Origin: Nitrospira sp. CG24E | GTDB lineage: Bacteria > Nitrospirota > Nitrospiria > Nitrospirales > Nitrospiraceae | Assembly (NCBI GenBank): GCA_002869895.2 | Contig: NEWP02000010.1 | Location: 144,759-208,758 of the forward strand | Length of the DNA stretch: 64,000 nt | Direction of reading: 5' to 3' | In this document: positions 25,658 through 35,116 of the stretch, piece after piece | How positions within the stretch are numbered: the first letter of the stretch is position 1 | Layout: every line of letters begins with the position of its first letter | Made by a program: the position numbers and the translations under genes | The notes under the pieces: generated by a model | What the model saw: the letters and a program-made list of their open reading frames with translations, nothing else | Database searches by the model: none | What the model was told of the DNA's origin: nothing

Positions 25658-27796
25658 TCAGCGGTACTCGTAGCGATAGACACCGGAGTCGGACGCGACC
25701 TCCGATTTCACGTTTGTCAAAACGATGCCCATGACATTGGCCTGCGCATGGTCCAGGAGGAATTTCGCTCGCTTGAGAGCGTTTCGACCGATCCGCCCGA
25801 CTTGATAGACCACGATCGTTCCATCGACACGTGAGCTGAATGCCACTGCATCCGTGACAGGAAGAATAGGAGGGGTATCGAAGAGCACGAGGTCGTATTC
25901 CTCATTCATTTCACTCACAAGTGTCTTGATCTTGTTCATATTGAGAAACTCGTTCGGATTACCTACAGCGGACCCGCTGGTCAGAATATGCAGGTTGTCC
26001 AACCCCGGCGTGCCCATGACCCGGTCAGCCCCCATCGGGCCGAGCATCAGATCCGTGGCAGACCGCACATGGTGACGCCAGGAAGTGCTGCCCACCAGCG
26101 CATCCGCCAGACCAGGGACCCGCTCGAGGCCCAACCGCTGATGTACGATCGGCCTCCGAAGGTCTGCGTCGACGAGTAATACTCTCTGTCCTTCTTGGGC
26201 AAGGGTGATTGCCAGATTGGTGACACAGGTGCTCTTGCCCTCCCCGAGACCCGCGCTGGTGAAGAGGATAGATTTGACTTTCCGATCCATACTGGCGAAT
26301 TGAATATTCGTCCGCAGCGATCGCAGGCTCTCGGACAGAGGCGATTTCGGATCGATCAAGCAAATGAGCTTCGAGAAATTCTCGATGGTCGCTGCAGGAG
26401 TATGGGTTGGGAGTGCCGCACGGGCTGCCTCTTCCATCTCTTTCACGTCAAACTGCGGGATGACGCCGAGAACCGGCGCCTTAAGAAACTCCTCGACTCC
26501 TTCAATAGTACCGATCGATGTGTCGAACGATTCGCGCGCAAACGCTAAGACGATCCCGAGAAAGACTCCCATGAGAGCGCCGACCATCAGATTCATTTCC
26601 GTCGCCGGCGCATTCATCGGTGCGTTGGGCACAATGGCTGGCGCCACGATCGTGACCTCTTCGATCTGCTCCGCGCTTTTGATTTGCAGTTCTTGATGCT
26701 TGCCCTTCAATGTCGCCAACAAGTCTGCGTTAACTTTAACCTCGCGCTCAAGCCGACTCATCTGAATCGCCGCGCGTGGGAATTGTAAATATCGATTTCG
26801 ATAGCGGTCGCGCTGATCCAGAAGTGTTACTTCCCGGTCTTGCATGGTCTTGAGCTTGGCCCGAAGCTCGAGAACCATTTCCGCTCTGACATTATCGATC
26901 TTCTTCTGCTGCTCTCGAACGAGCGGATGATCCGCAGTGTAGTTGATTTCAAGGTTATTCCGTTCCTGGATAAGATCGAGAAGGCGCTGATTCAGGATCG
27001 TGAGTAACGCACTCTGTTCCTCAGTGAAGATTCGACCGGTTTGATTCCCAAGCACCGCTTCTGTCCGATTGAGCACTGCGATCTGCCGCTCCCCCTCTGC
27101 CCGCTTTCGCATGACTTCATTAAGCTGCTCTTCCAGCTTAGTAAATGTCTCCAGCGCGGCCCGCGCTTCATCGGTCAAAAAGACCTGTCCTTCCCGTTCT
27201 CTAAAGACCCTCAGCGCTTCTTCCGCATTGTTCAACTGCTTTTCAAGCCCAGCCAGCTGTTCCTCGACGAACCGTCGCGACTCCATGACGAGACGATTCC
27301 TGGTCATGATATTTTCCAGCCGATAGGCATTGGCAACCGAATTGGCTGTTTTTTCAGCCGTCTCCGGCTGGTCCGAGGTGGCAGTAATGCGGATGATGTT
27401 CGTATCGCCTTCCCGTTGTGTCTTGATTTCCTGACCGAGGTTATAGACCGTATTGAGGTAGATAGCCGATCGTTTCTCCTCCTGCGTCACATTTGCCTGT
27501 ACGCGACCCAACTCCACCGCCACCCGCTCCATGACGGGGAAACCCCGGATAAGCTCTGTCTGAGAATTGAGGTCGTTGGCGTTGGAGAAGGACATCGTCT
27601 CGATCAACTGTTGGGCCACGGTATTGGTTCGGTCGAACTTCACTCTGGCGGAGGCCTCATACAATGGGCTCGGCTTGAACATCTCTGTGAAGAGAAACGT
27701 GAACAACACCACGAGCACCGCCGCCAGCAGGATAAGATACTTCCGCTTCTTGATAATCAGCCAATAATCGATGACATTGAGTTCGTACTGGGCCAT
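25658..27796 (-). CDS. Wzc-like polysaccharide co-polymerase and tyrosine autokinase
   Basis: 712 residues. An N-terminal chain-length (Wzz) domain starts with a transmembrane helix (about 18-36), a long periplasmic coiled-coil region (about 170-370), and a second helix near 420. The cytoplasmic BY-kinase domain has Walker A GLGEGKST (about 516-523), Walker A' LLVDADLRRP (about 539-548) and Walker B VLFDTPP (about 636-642). The tyrosine tail is short (VYRYEYR). It sets chain length and couples to the Wza exporter. RBS AAGGA upstream of the ATG. The locus has no obvious low-molecular-weight phosphatase gene. Confidence 0.93.
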   Translation of the reverse strand: MAQYELNVIDYWLIIKKRKYLILLAAVLVVLFTFLFTEMFKPSPLYEASARVKFDRTNTVAQQLIETMSFSNANDLNSQTELIRGFPVMERVAVELGRVQANVTQEEKRSAIYLNTVYNLGQEIKTQREGDTNIIRITATSDQPETAEKTANSVANAYRLENIMTRNRLVMESRRFVEEQLAGLEKQLNNAEEALRVFREREGQVFLTDEARAALETFTKLEEQLNEVMRKRAEGERQIAVLNRTEAVLGNQTGRIFTEEQSALLTILNQRLLDLIQERNNLEINYTADHPLVREQQKKIDNVRAEMVLELRAKLKTMQDREVTLLDQRDRYRNRYLQFPRAAIQMSRLEREVKVNADLLATLKGKHQELQIKSAEQIEEVTIVAPAIVPNAPMNAPATEMNLMVGALMGVFLGIVLAFARESFDTSIGTIEGVEEFLKAPVLGVIPQFDVKEMEEAARAALPTHTPAATIENFSKLICLIDPKSPLSESLRSLRTNIQFASMDRKVKSILFTSAGLGEGKSTCVTNLAITLAQEGQRVLLVDADLRRPIVHQRLGLERVPGLADALVGSTSWRHHVRSATDLMLGPMGADRVMGTPGLDNLHILTSGSAVGNPNEFLNMNKIKTLVSEMNEEYDLVLFDTPPILPVTDAVAFSSRVDGTIVVYQVGRIGRNALKRAKFLLDHAQANVMGIVLTNVKSEVASDSGVYRYEYR

Positions 27797-27832
27797 AGGG
27801 TCAGAGTCCTTATCGCGTTTCGATTACGTCTA

Positions 27833-28621
27833 TTATCGTCCCATCACCGCGTTAATAAGGAACACCGGATAGAGCGGTGCGATCGCAGCCGTAATGATCG
27901 GCATCATCATTTTCCCAGCCTCTGAGGCATCGCCCAGATGTTCGCGTGGCACAAATACGATATCGTTCTCCTCCAGCGCAAGATTCCTCGACATATCGCC
28001 ATAGGTAAACGCGCGGGCGAGATCGGCCATCAGAATGTGCGGCTTCGCAAGGTTACCGCCTCGAATCACCCGGACTTCCTCCATCAATGCAGTTTCCTGA
28101 TACATGTCGACCGCAGCAAGGGCTTGCAGCACCGTCATGTGTCTCTGCATGGGGACCATCCCGGGTTTTTTGACATCCCCAAATACGAAGACACGTTTAA
28201 CTTTCAATACTTTCTTCTTCAGCAGAACCTGCACACGCGGTTCCCGCATATAGGGTACGGCGGCGTCCTGAAGGCGGGTTTCCGCCACAGCAGCGGTAGC
28301 TCCTCCAACTTTCACCTCCATAAACCCGACAGAAACATTTCCATTTTCTCTCACCACACTGGAAAACTTCTCCTCGCCTGCGCCACGGCGAATTACCACC
28401 TCAAGGGTATCGCCTGTTTCAATAGGCGTTTCCGGAGTCGGAACAGTTTCATCGGCATAGACATCTCCCTTTGACAGGGGGGGGATCGCTGCCCCAGGGG
28501 GGCTGATGGCCGACGGCGGCAATGACGAACTAGCCGGATTGTGGCACCCAAGTAATCCCATAGTGAGAAAGACACCGGCACCTAGAACACCTATGAGACA
28601 TCGAGGCAATAGTCGTCGCAC
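27833..28621 (-). CDS. Wza-like outer-membrane polysaccharide export lipoprotein
   Basis: 262 residues. Signal peptide with lipobox LLGC, lipidated Cys26. A Pro-rich linker precedes the polysaccharide export domain (TGDTLEVVIRR...ENGNVSVGF, about 65-130) and an SLBB-type domain (VFVFGDVKKPGMV, about 145-190). A hydrophobic C-terminal stretch (MPIITAAIAPLYPVFLINAV) may form the outer-membrane helix. GTG start is fixed by a perfect GGAGG eight bases upstream; the longer frame begins inside the HD-GYP gene. Forms the export channel with the Wzc-like protein. Confidence 0.92.
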   Translation of the reverse strand: MRRLLPRCLIGVLGAGVFLTMGLLGCHNPASSSLPPSAISPPGAAIPPLSKGDVYADETVPTPETPIETGDTLEVVIRRGAGEEKFSSVVRENGNVSVGFMEVKVGGATAAVAETRLQDAAVPYMREPRVQVLLKKKVLKVKRVFVFGDVKKPGMVPMQRHMTVLQALAAVDMYQETALMEEVRVIRGGNLAKPHILMADLARAFTYGDMSRNLALEENDIVFVPREHLGDASEAGKMMMPIITAAIAPLYPVFLINAVMGR

Positions 28622-28640
28622 AGCATTTCCTCCACTTCTT

Positions 28641-29651
28641 CTATCGTCGATCGACCGATGGAACCACTTCCACAATATGCAGGGAGGTCTCGGCTCGCAT
28701 ATCCACCATCCTCGGCTCAGATACATGAGACGAGGCAGTCTGTTGTGAGACGTGCAAGATCGGACGCAGCGGGTATTGTCGGTTCAACTGAGATACAACC
28801 CCGGTCTCGCCGCTGTTTAGTCGAACGATCGTGCCTAATGGATAGACTGAGAGCTGATCAACCAGGGCTTTCAAAATATGGTATGGAAACGTTGTCTTGC
28901 CGTTTGCGAGGAGCGTACAGATGGCCCGATGCGGCGACATACCACGTCGATGGGGCCGTGGACCGGTCAGGCCGTCAAAGACGTCTGCCAGTCCGATTAC
29001 AAGAGCCATCTCATCGATCCGATCGCCGGTCAGCCGGTTAGGATAGCCACTCCCATCCAATCGCTCATGTTCCTGAAGAATCACTCTTCCCACCCATGGA
29101 TAGGCTTCACACATGTCTTTGAATAAACGTGCTCCTTGCTGCGGATGCTCCTTCAAGGATTGACGTTCTTCTTCCGATAACGGCCCAGACTTGTACACGA
29201 GCGAATCCGGTATGCCGAACATGCCAAGGTCGTGCAGGAGTCCCGCTAATGCTACCTGTTCAAGCTTTGTCGCCTCGTATCGAAGCGCTTCCGCAATCTT
29301 CACACTCACAATTGCGACATTCACGGAATTGTTAATGAGATAGTCTCCGCCCTCATGTTGCAGCGCCGTCTGAACCAGCTTGTCATTGGCTCCAAGAGAG
29401 GCCACGACACCGGATGCAATCCTGGACAACTCACCCAGCTGCCACGGCTTCCTCGTCTGAACCGCCTGCTTAATGGCCTGAAGCTCATGACAGGCCCATT
29501 GATACCAATCGGTCTCCGCAGTAGAGGATGACGGAATGACGGATGGAAAAAATGGATTCGTCTTCCCCGTCGAACTGGAGAGCCCTATGGCATCAGGACT
29601 ACCGGCTCCTTGACTCGACTGTTCTCGAATAAGATCTGTTAACCTCGTCAC
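28641..29651 (-). CDS. HD-GYP domain protein with altered metal ligands
   Basis: 336 residues: an N-terminal ~100 residues of unknown type, then an HD-GYP domain (about 100-250), the family that hydrolyses cyclic di-GMP. Retained: H140-D141 of the HD pair, H169, H195, the DGSGYP signature (199-204) and D223. Changed: the histidine that normally starts the domain (HS..VA) is Asn108, the lysine of HDxGK is Met144, and the first histidine of HHE is Glu194. The enzyme may be inactive or act as a binding protein. GTG start with a GGGGGGG ribosome site. Second gene of the exopolysaccharide run, 19 bp before Wza. Confidence 0.9.
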   Translation of the reverse strand: MTRLTDLIREQSSQGAGSPDAIGLSSSTGKTNPFFPSVIPSSSTAETDWYQWACHELQAIKQAVQTRKPWQLGELSRIASGVVASLGANDKLVQTALQHEGGDYLINNSVNVAIVSVKIAEALRYEATKLEQVALAGLLHDLGMFGIPDSLVYKSGPLSEEERQSLKEHPQQGARLFKDMCEAYPWVGRVILQEHERLDGSGYPNRLTGDRIDEMALVIGLADVFDGLTGPRPHRRGMSPHRAICTLLANGKTTFPYHILKALVDQLSVYPLGTIVRLNSGETGVVSQLNRQYPLRPILHVSQQTASSHVSEPRMVDMRAETSLHIVEVVPSVDRR

Positions 29652-29695
29652 AGCCCCCCCAGCTCTTCGCTTACGATCAGGTTTTTCACAATCTG

Positions 29696-29881
29696 CTAAC
29701 GGCTATTCACTCGTTTGCCAACGGGAAAGGGTGTGGTAGGCTTCTCCTCCGACTTGGCAAATTCCCGTTCCAGCATTGCCCTGATGAAGCCGCTGGCCGT
29801 GTATCCCTGCTGTTTGAGGTTATCCAGCTGGGTTTTGAGATCGACTGGTAACTGAATCACAATGCGAACGAGGTTTGGCAT
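29696..29881 (-). CDS. Ribbon-helix-helix (CopG/Arc-like) regulator
   Basis: 61-residue protein. MPNLVRIVIQLPVDL is the DNA-contacting strand, TQLDNLKQQGYTASGFIRAMLEREFA the two helices; the Thr-Ala-Ser turn and FIRAMLE are typical of CopG-like proteins. The ATG has AAGGGAG upstream; the frame start nine codons earlier has no support. Located 44 bp upstream of the HD-GYP gene on the same strand, thus likely first gene of the exopolysaccharide transcript. A palindrome 54 bp upstream (29935-29960) is a candidate operator. No toxin partner is adjacent, so a toxin-antitoxin role is unlikely. Confidence 0.75.
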   Translation of the reverse strand: MPNLVRIVIQLPVDLKTQLDNLKQQGYTASGFIRAMLEREFAKSEEKPTTPFPVGKRVNSR

Positions 29882-29934
29882 ACCCTGGCTCCCTTGATAA
29901 AGACACACCTATGCAGATCCAGCACGAAAGGATG

Positions 29935-29960
29935 CACATGCTATGCCTTGATAGCATGTG
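29935..29960. promoter_or_regulatory. Perfect 10-bp palindrome, candidate operator
   Basis: CACATGCTAT and ATAGCATGTG separated by GCCTTG. A third copy of the half-site, ATGCTAT, occurs at 29988-29994. It lies between comEC and the ribbon-helix-helix gene. No T-run follows on either strand, which argues against a terminator and for protein binding. Confidence 0.55.
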
Positions 29961-30134
29961 ATGAAAGATGAATAATGTTAAGTGCTTATGCTATGAAACT
30001 TCCGTTGGATGTACAGGTAGGACAGAAATTCGTCCTCGCACGACATGAAATGTGCACTTCCCATAAGCTGAACTGACCTAGGAATTGGCGGCAGTACTCC
30101 GATTTTTCATCAACATTTAGAATCAAGACGGTAA

Positions 30135-32678
30135 TCAGTAGCGGTCGCGCCATTGTTTCCAAACCCGATACCAGTTTGCCTGTTCGCAGGCCCACAGGCA
30201 CGAGGTTCTGTTCGTCGGCTGCCAGACTAAATCTCTCGCTCGATGCGCCTGTAATCCTACCTCGAACACTCTTCCGGTAAACCACACCCCGCCGTCATGG
30301 TCGGTTCGCAACAACGTACTACCTTCCGACCCATAGGCCTTCAAAACAGCTGCGGCAGGATGTCTATAGGAATTATGCCGACCGGATGAAAATACCGCAT
30401 AGTGAGGATGCACCGCTGCCAGCCATTCACGATTCAAAGAACTGACTGCGCCATGGTGAGGCACCTTGAGGACATCGATCGGACCTTGTACCGTTGAGCC
30501 CATCATCCGTGACAAACCATCTCGCTCAACATCCGCTGCGAAGAGCATCGAATGGGTGCCACAAGTCAGACGCGTTACCACCGAACGATTATTCAAGCGA
30601 TGCCCATCCCGATGACTATCGTGAAGCGAGGCATCATGTTGCTCGCCCGCGGGTGGATTGAGAACCAACATTCGACAGGGACCGGAAGACACAATCTCCT
30701 GTCCTTCACTGGCCACCCCTTCTTGCAACCCTTGAGTTGTCAGCGACTTCTGTAGCCGCCGGTAAAACAATTCTTCGCGGGTCTCTCCGGACCCCCAGTA
30801 GTTTTTCACAGTAAAGTGACGGATCACCCAGGCAAGGCCCCCGATATGATCGAGTTGAGGATGGGTGCCGATTACCTGATCGATGGTGCGGATTCCACGG
30901 TTCCAGAGAAATGGCGCCACCACACTGCGCCCCATGTCGAATCGTTCATATGTCGCTCCTCCGTCAATCAGCACCACCTGTCCATCGGGCAACTCAACCA
31001 CCGCACTATCGCCTTGCCCGACATCCAGGAACGTGACTCGGAAGCGATCTCCATCAAGGAACATCCGAGGCGACCAGGCCCACCACAACAAGAGTAATAG
31101 TATTCCAGCGCATGCTACAGACCGGAAAACCCTGTTGCCCACCCTCTTCCAGAGCAATAGAAGACAGCCATAAAACAGCAGTATGCTAGGAATCGACGGG
31201 GCTGCCACATGCCATTCTCCTCCCGGTAGCATCGATACCAAACGGACTGCATCGACAAAGTGATCGAGAAGCCACTGATTCATTGAAGCCAGGGGCAAGA
31301 GGGTTCCCCCAACCACGACCTGCCAAATCCCGGCGCCAAGTCCAATCGGAACCAGTACAATTCCCATTATCGGGACAGCCACCACGTTGGTGAAAAGACC
31401 GAGCCACGGCAATTGATTGAAATAGTAGGCAACAAGAGGAAGCGTCACCACCGTGACCACCCCGCTCATCACCACGGCATCTCTTCCCCAACGCGTGCAG
31501 GATTTCAGAATCGACTGGTTGTTTTGGTGCTCCTTCGCTTCCCGCTCAGTCGACCAAGACAGCCATCCGGCAATGGCGAAGACGGACAAAAAAGAGAGCT
31601 GGAATGAAATATCGAACAACGCCTGAGGATCGTGCAGCAAAATTCCCATCGCAGCGGCAGAGAGGGCGTGGAAAAGACGCCTCTCTTGGCCGAGCCAGAC
31701 CGCAAGCAATCCCACCGCTACCATTAACAACGACCGAACCGTAGCCAATTCTGCCCCGGCCAGGCAGGCATAGCCGGCGACAGGGAGAATGGTACAGGCA
31801 GCGGCAAGACGAGTCGGCGTGATTCTCCGAGACAGCGTAAGAAACCAATCTTCAGGCAACAGAAATATTGTCCATCTGACAACGGTAAAGATGATCAGTG
31901 CGACGAGGCCCAAGTGGCTCCCTGAAATAGAAAGGAGATGGACCGTACCGGTTGCCATAAACTGATCGCGCAGGTCCGGATCCAAATACCCTCGATCACC
32001 GATAATAATCCCGACATAGAGTCCCAGCGAAGGCTGCGGAATGGTTTGCAGCGCGGCGAAGCGGATACTGGCTCTCCACCGGTCGAATTGATTCCAGATT
32101 GCCCACCAAACATGTGCGCGCCCGGACTCAAGCAACTGCGCCGCATCCGAACCGGTTACTGTAGCAGTCACATCGATTCCTTGACGCTCAAGATACAGGG
32201 CATAGTCGAATCCCCCAGGATTCAACGACCCGCTCGGGCTGCGCAACGACGCTCGGAAGCCGATCCGATCGCCTTGAAAGAACATCCCTCCCGGTGTTCG
32301 CCAGGTCAGGCGAATATGCCTGATTAATCCCACCGCACCAATTTGATTATCCGGTCTGACGATCATAACCAGTCGATCAGGCGCCTGCTGTACAGGCGCC
32401 ACGATACGACCGGTCACTTCGATTGCTGCATCGGACGGATGCTCGGCCAGCGAGCCATGGCCTGCCAGATTGACGACCACTGCCCAATAGACGACTCCCG
32501 CCACGAGCGCTCCATAGAGACAAGTCGTCTGTATGGTGGAAAGCCGCTTGAATCGTTCGAGAGTAACGACGCTCACCGCAGACAGGAGAAGCAAGAACGA
32601 GACAGAAAGGGGGAAATAAGAAATCTGCGATCCGGCAAGGAGGCCAGCAGTAAATGCGACAGAGAAGGGCGGTAGCAT
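30135..32678 (-). CDS. comEC: ComEC/Rec2-type DNA uptake channel
   Basis: 847 residues, full length. N-terminal helices and a DUF4131-type beta domain (about 85-170), a central competence membrane domain with the marker LLSISGSHLGLVALI (about 250), and a C-terminal metallo-beta-lactamase-like domain (about 550-790) with FLDVGQGDSAVVELPDG, THPQLDHIGGL and VPHHGAVSS. It forms the inner-membrane channel for transforming DNA and may carry nuclease activity. ATG preceded by GAGGGAGG. Follows glmM by 27 bp at the end of the tilS-hpt-ftsH-folP-glmM run. Other competence genes are not in the window. Confidence 0.93.
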   Translation of the reverse strand: MLPPFSVAFTAGLLAGSQISYFPLSVSFLLLLSAVSVVTLERFKRLSTIQTTCLYGALVAGVVYWAVVVNLAGHGSLAEHPSDAAIEVTGRIVAPVQQAPDRLVMIVRPDNQIGAVGLIRHIRLTWRTPGGMFFQGDRIGFRASLRSPSGSLNPGGFDYALYLERQGIDVTATVTGSDAAQLLESGRAHVWWAIWNQFDRWRASIRFAALQTIPQPSLGLYVGIIIGDRGYLDPDLRDQFMATGTVHLLSISGSHLGLVALIIFTVVRWTIFLLPEDWFLTLSRRITPTRLAAACTILPVAGYACLAGAELATVRSLLMVAVGLLAVWLGQERRLFHALSAAAMGILLHDPQALFDISFQLSFLSVFAIAGWLSWSTEREAKEHQNNQSILKSCTRWGRDAVVMSGVVTVVTLPLVAYYFNQLPWLGLFTNVVAVPIMGIVLVPIGLGAGIWQVVVGGTLLPLASMNQWLLDHFVDAVRLVSMLPGGEWHVAAPSIPSILLFYGCLLLLWKRVGNRVFRSVACAGILLLLLWWAWSPRMFLDGDRFRVTFLDVGQGDSAVVELPDGQVVLIDGGATYERFDMGRSVVAPFLWNRGIRTIDQVIGTHPQLDHIGGLAWVIRHFTVKNYWGSGETREELFYRRLQKSLTTQGLQEGVASEGQEIVSSGPCRMLVLNPPAGEQHDASLHDSHRDGHRLNNRSVVTRLTCGTHSMLFAADVERDGLSRMMGSTVQGPIDVLKVPHHGAVSSLNREWLAAVHPHYAVFSSGRHNSYRHPAAAVLKAYGSEGSTLLRTDHDGGVWFTGRVFEVGLQAHRARDLVWQPTNRTSCLWACEQANWYRVWKQWRDRY

Positions 32679-32705
32679 GAGCCTCCCTCGATGAGAGGCG
32701 AGACC

Positions 32706-34055
32706 TTAACCCAAATGAGTCCTGACGACCTGGACAAGGTGATTGGCTACTTCACGAATCTGCTCCTCACTTTCCCCTTCAACCATCACCCTCAAAAGCG
32801 GTTCAGTTCCAGAGTACCGCACCAATACGCGGCCACTACCGTTGAGACGCTGTTCACTTTCACAAATCGCACGTTGCAGTTCAGGAACCTTGTCCAGACT
32901 CGGCTTCTGCGTCACATTCACATTGAGTAGGATTTGTGGCACCGCCGTCATGGCCTGGGCCAGCGTAGACAAGGGTTTCTCCGTACGCTTCATCAACGAC
33001 AACACTTGCAGTGCTGAAATCAAGCCATCCCCGGTTGTATTATGATCCAGGAAGATGAAATGGCCGGACTGCTCTCCTCCAAAGTTATATCCATCAGCCG
33101 ACATCCGTTCGAGCAAGTATCTATCGCCAACGGCAGTCCGTGCCAGGGCGATACCAGCTTTGGTCATGGCGAGTTCCAATCCAAAATTGCTCATCACTGT
33201 TCCCACCACCGTCTGTTTCGCCAGTTGCCCCTGGCGATGCAGATCGAGAGCCAGCATCGCCATAACATGGTCGCCGTCCACCACACGGCCTTGTTCGCAC
33301 ACAAAGATGGCGCGATCTGCGTCCCCGTCCAGAGCCAATCCGATATGAGCGCCTTGCTCTCGAACTACTTTCTGCAGCAGTTCAGGATGTACCGCGCCAC
33401 AACCGGCATTGATATTCATCCCGTCCGGCTTGTTGCCAATCACTTCGACCTTCGCCCCGAGCTCCCGCAGCACCGTGGGCGCAACCTTGTATGCTGCGCC
33501 ATTGGCACAATCGACCACCACCTTGATCCCCTGAAAATCAAGCTCTTTTGGAAGAGACCGTTTGACGAATTCGATGTAACGCCCTTCAGCATCGTCGATT
33601 CGGTATGCCTTCCCAATCGCATCAGCCGTCGGACGGAGGTGGGCGATCTCGTTCGAAACGATCAGGCTCTCAATGCGGGACTCCATTTCATCGGGCAGCT
33701 TGAACCCGTCGTTTGAGAAAAATTTGATGCCATTATCCTGATAGGGATTGTGCGATGCCGAGATCATGACTCCGGCATCGGCACGGAGGCTTCTCGTCAA
33801 GAATGCAATTGCAGGCGTCGGTAATGGACCGACCAGCAACACATCCACCCCCATCGAGCAGATCCCGGATGTCAATGCCGACTCCAACATATAACCGGAA
33901 ATACGCGTATCCTTGCCGATCACAATCTGATGGCGCCCCGACCGCCGCATAAATAAATGCGCCGCAGCTCTTCCCAGCTGCATCGCTATTTCACTGGTCA
34001 TAGGATCGAGGTTGGCAACCCCTCGAACCCCATCGGTACCGAACAATTTACGCAT
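32706..34055 (-). CDS. glmM: Phosphoglucosamine mutase
   Basis: 449 residues, standard length. Interconverts glucosamine 6-phosphate and 1-phosphate on the way to UDP-GlcNAc for peptidoglycan and for the exopolysaccharide. FGTDGVRG opens domain 1; the phosphoserine is S101 in ISASHNP; the metal loop is DGDADRAIF; the sugar loop GGEQSGH and the C-terminal [15 protein letters not shown] phosphate loop are present. ATG overlaps the folP stop by 8 bp (ATGCGTAA). The folP-glmM pair is a common bacterial arrangement. Confidence 0.97.
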   Translation of the reverse strand: MRKLFGTDGVRGVANLDPMTSEIAMQLGRAAAHLFMRRSGRHQIVIGKDTRISGYMLESALTSGICSMGVDVLLVGPLPTPAIAFLTRSLRADAGVMISASHNPYQDNGIKFFSNDGFKLPDEMESRIESLIVSNEIAHLRPTADAIGKAYRIDDAEGRYIEFVKRSLPKELDFQGIKVVVDCANGAAYKVAPTVLRELGAKVEVIGNKPDGMNINAGCGAVHPELLQKVVREQGAHIGLALDGDADRAIFVCEQGRVVDGDHVMAMLALDLHRQGQLAKQTVVGTVMSNFGLELAMTKAGIALARTAVGDRYLLERMSADGYNFGGEQSGHFIFLDHNTTGDGLISALQVLSLMKRTEKPLSTLAQAMTAVPQILLNVNVTQKPSLDKVPELQRAICESEQRLNGSGRVLVRYSGTEPLLRVMVEGESEEQIREVANHLVQVVRTHLG

Positions 34056-34977
34056 GTTGTGCTTCCCTCGATCTGATCGTCAGTTGGCTGATCGCCATTG
34101 TCACCTGGACCACATCCTTCATATTCCCCACGTCATGGACGCGCAGGATTCCCGCTCCACGATCCACCGCCATCGCCACCGCCGCAGCCGTGGCCCACTG
34201 TCGGTCCTGAACCGGCCTGGTTATAAGCTGCCCAAGGAATGATTTTTGCGAGACACCCACGAGCAGCGGACATTCATACTGCATGAAGCGATGCAATTCA
34301 GCGATCAGCGTCAGATTATGTTGCAGCAGCTTACCAAAACCAATACCTGGATCAAGAATGATTTGTCTTCGTGCAATGTCATGTGCCGTTGCAAAACGGA
34401 TTCGTTCTTCAAAAAAGTCAGAGATTTCCCCGACCACATCGTCATAGCGCGGAGCCTGCTGCATCGTACGAGGCGCACCGTTCATATGCATCAAGACGAT
34501 TCCGGCGCCCGTGCGGGCGACCACATCCACCATAGCAGTGTCGCCTCGTAACGCCGTCACATCGTTCACGAGAACCGCCCCTGCGTCGAGAGCCGCTTGT
34601 GCGACAACAGCCTTTGAGGTATCGATTGAGATCGGAACCATGACGGCTTTTGCAACTGCGCTCACGACAGGAATCGCTCGACGGCGTTCTTCTGCCTCAC
34701 TCACTGCATCGGCACCAGGGCGGGTCGACTCAGCGCCGATATCCAGCAGATCAGCCCCTTCCTCTACCAATTGGAGAGCATGGGCTACGGCAGCAGCGGC
34801 ATCAAAATAGCGGCCACCGTCGTAAAACGAATCAGGCGTCACATTGACGACACCCATAATTAAAGGTCGAGCTGAGCAGTCGATCAGCCGATCTTTGGCC
34901 TGGCGTGCTAAGACTTTTGGCTGTAACAGCAAACGACGGTGCCTCCGTATAGCGCCAGCAGCCCACACCCTCCACAT
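34048..34977 (-). CDS. folP: Dihydropteroate synthase
   Basis: Condenses p-aminobenzoate with dihydropterin pyrophosphate in folate synthesis. Signatures: [17 protein letters not shown] (pterin and pyrophosphate loop), [31 protein letters not shown] and the late GVSQKSFLG. The start is uncertain: the ATG at 34977 gives 309 residues with a basic leader lacking homology, while a TTG at 34932 has GGAGG eight bases upstream and gives 294 residues. Downstream of the ftsH remnant by about 140 bp, so it may need its own promoter now. Confidence 0.93.
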   Translation of the reverse strand: MWRVWAAGAIRRHRRLLLQPKVLARQAKDRLIDCSARPLIMGVVNVTPDSFYDGGRYFDAAAAVAHALQLVEEGADLLDIGAESTRPGADAVSEAEERRRAIPVVSAVAKAVMVPISIDTSKAVVAQAALDAGAVLVNDVTALRGDTAMVDVVARTGAGIVLMHMNGAPRTMQQAPRYDDVVGEISDFFEERIRFATAHDIARRQIILDPGIGFGKLLQHNLTLIAELHRFMQYECPLLVGVSQKSFLGQLITRPVQDRQWATAAAVAMAVDRGAGILRVHDVGNMKDVVQVTMAISQLTIRSREAQHA

Positions 34978-35065
34978 ACTGTGGAGGGTCTAAGGGTATG
35001 CAGCAGCTCAGCACACCACGGGAAAGAAGGGTCCCCTTCTCCCTATTCGTATTTCAGATATACGG

Positions 35066-35100
35066 CCCGAGGCGCCAATGCCCTGATATGGCGCCCCGGG
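35066..35100. repeat. GC-rich hairpin between ftsH remnant and folP
   Basis: GGCGCCA (35071-35077) pairs with TGGCGCC (35089-35095), extended by CCCG/CGGG bases outside. No T-run on the minus strand, so at best a weak terminator or a transcript-stabilising stem. Confidence 0.45.
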
Positions 35101-35116
35101 AATAGCGATGCAGAAT

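Noticed and set aside
27041-27925. Plus-strand open frame of 294 codons over the tyrosine kinase gene
   Set aside because: Antisense of a well-conserved coiled-coil coding region; composition (His, Arg, Leu) is typical of a reverse reading.
29935-29960. Terminator of comEC
   Set aside because: The stem is perfect but no T-run follows on the minus strand; an operator reading fits better.
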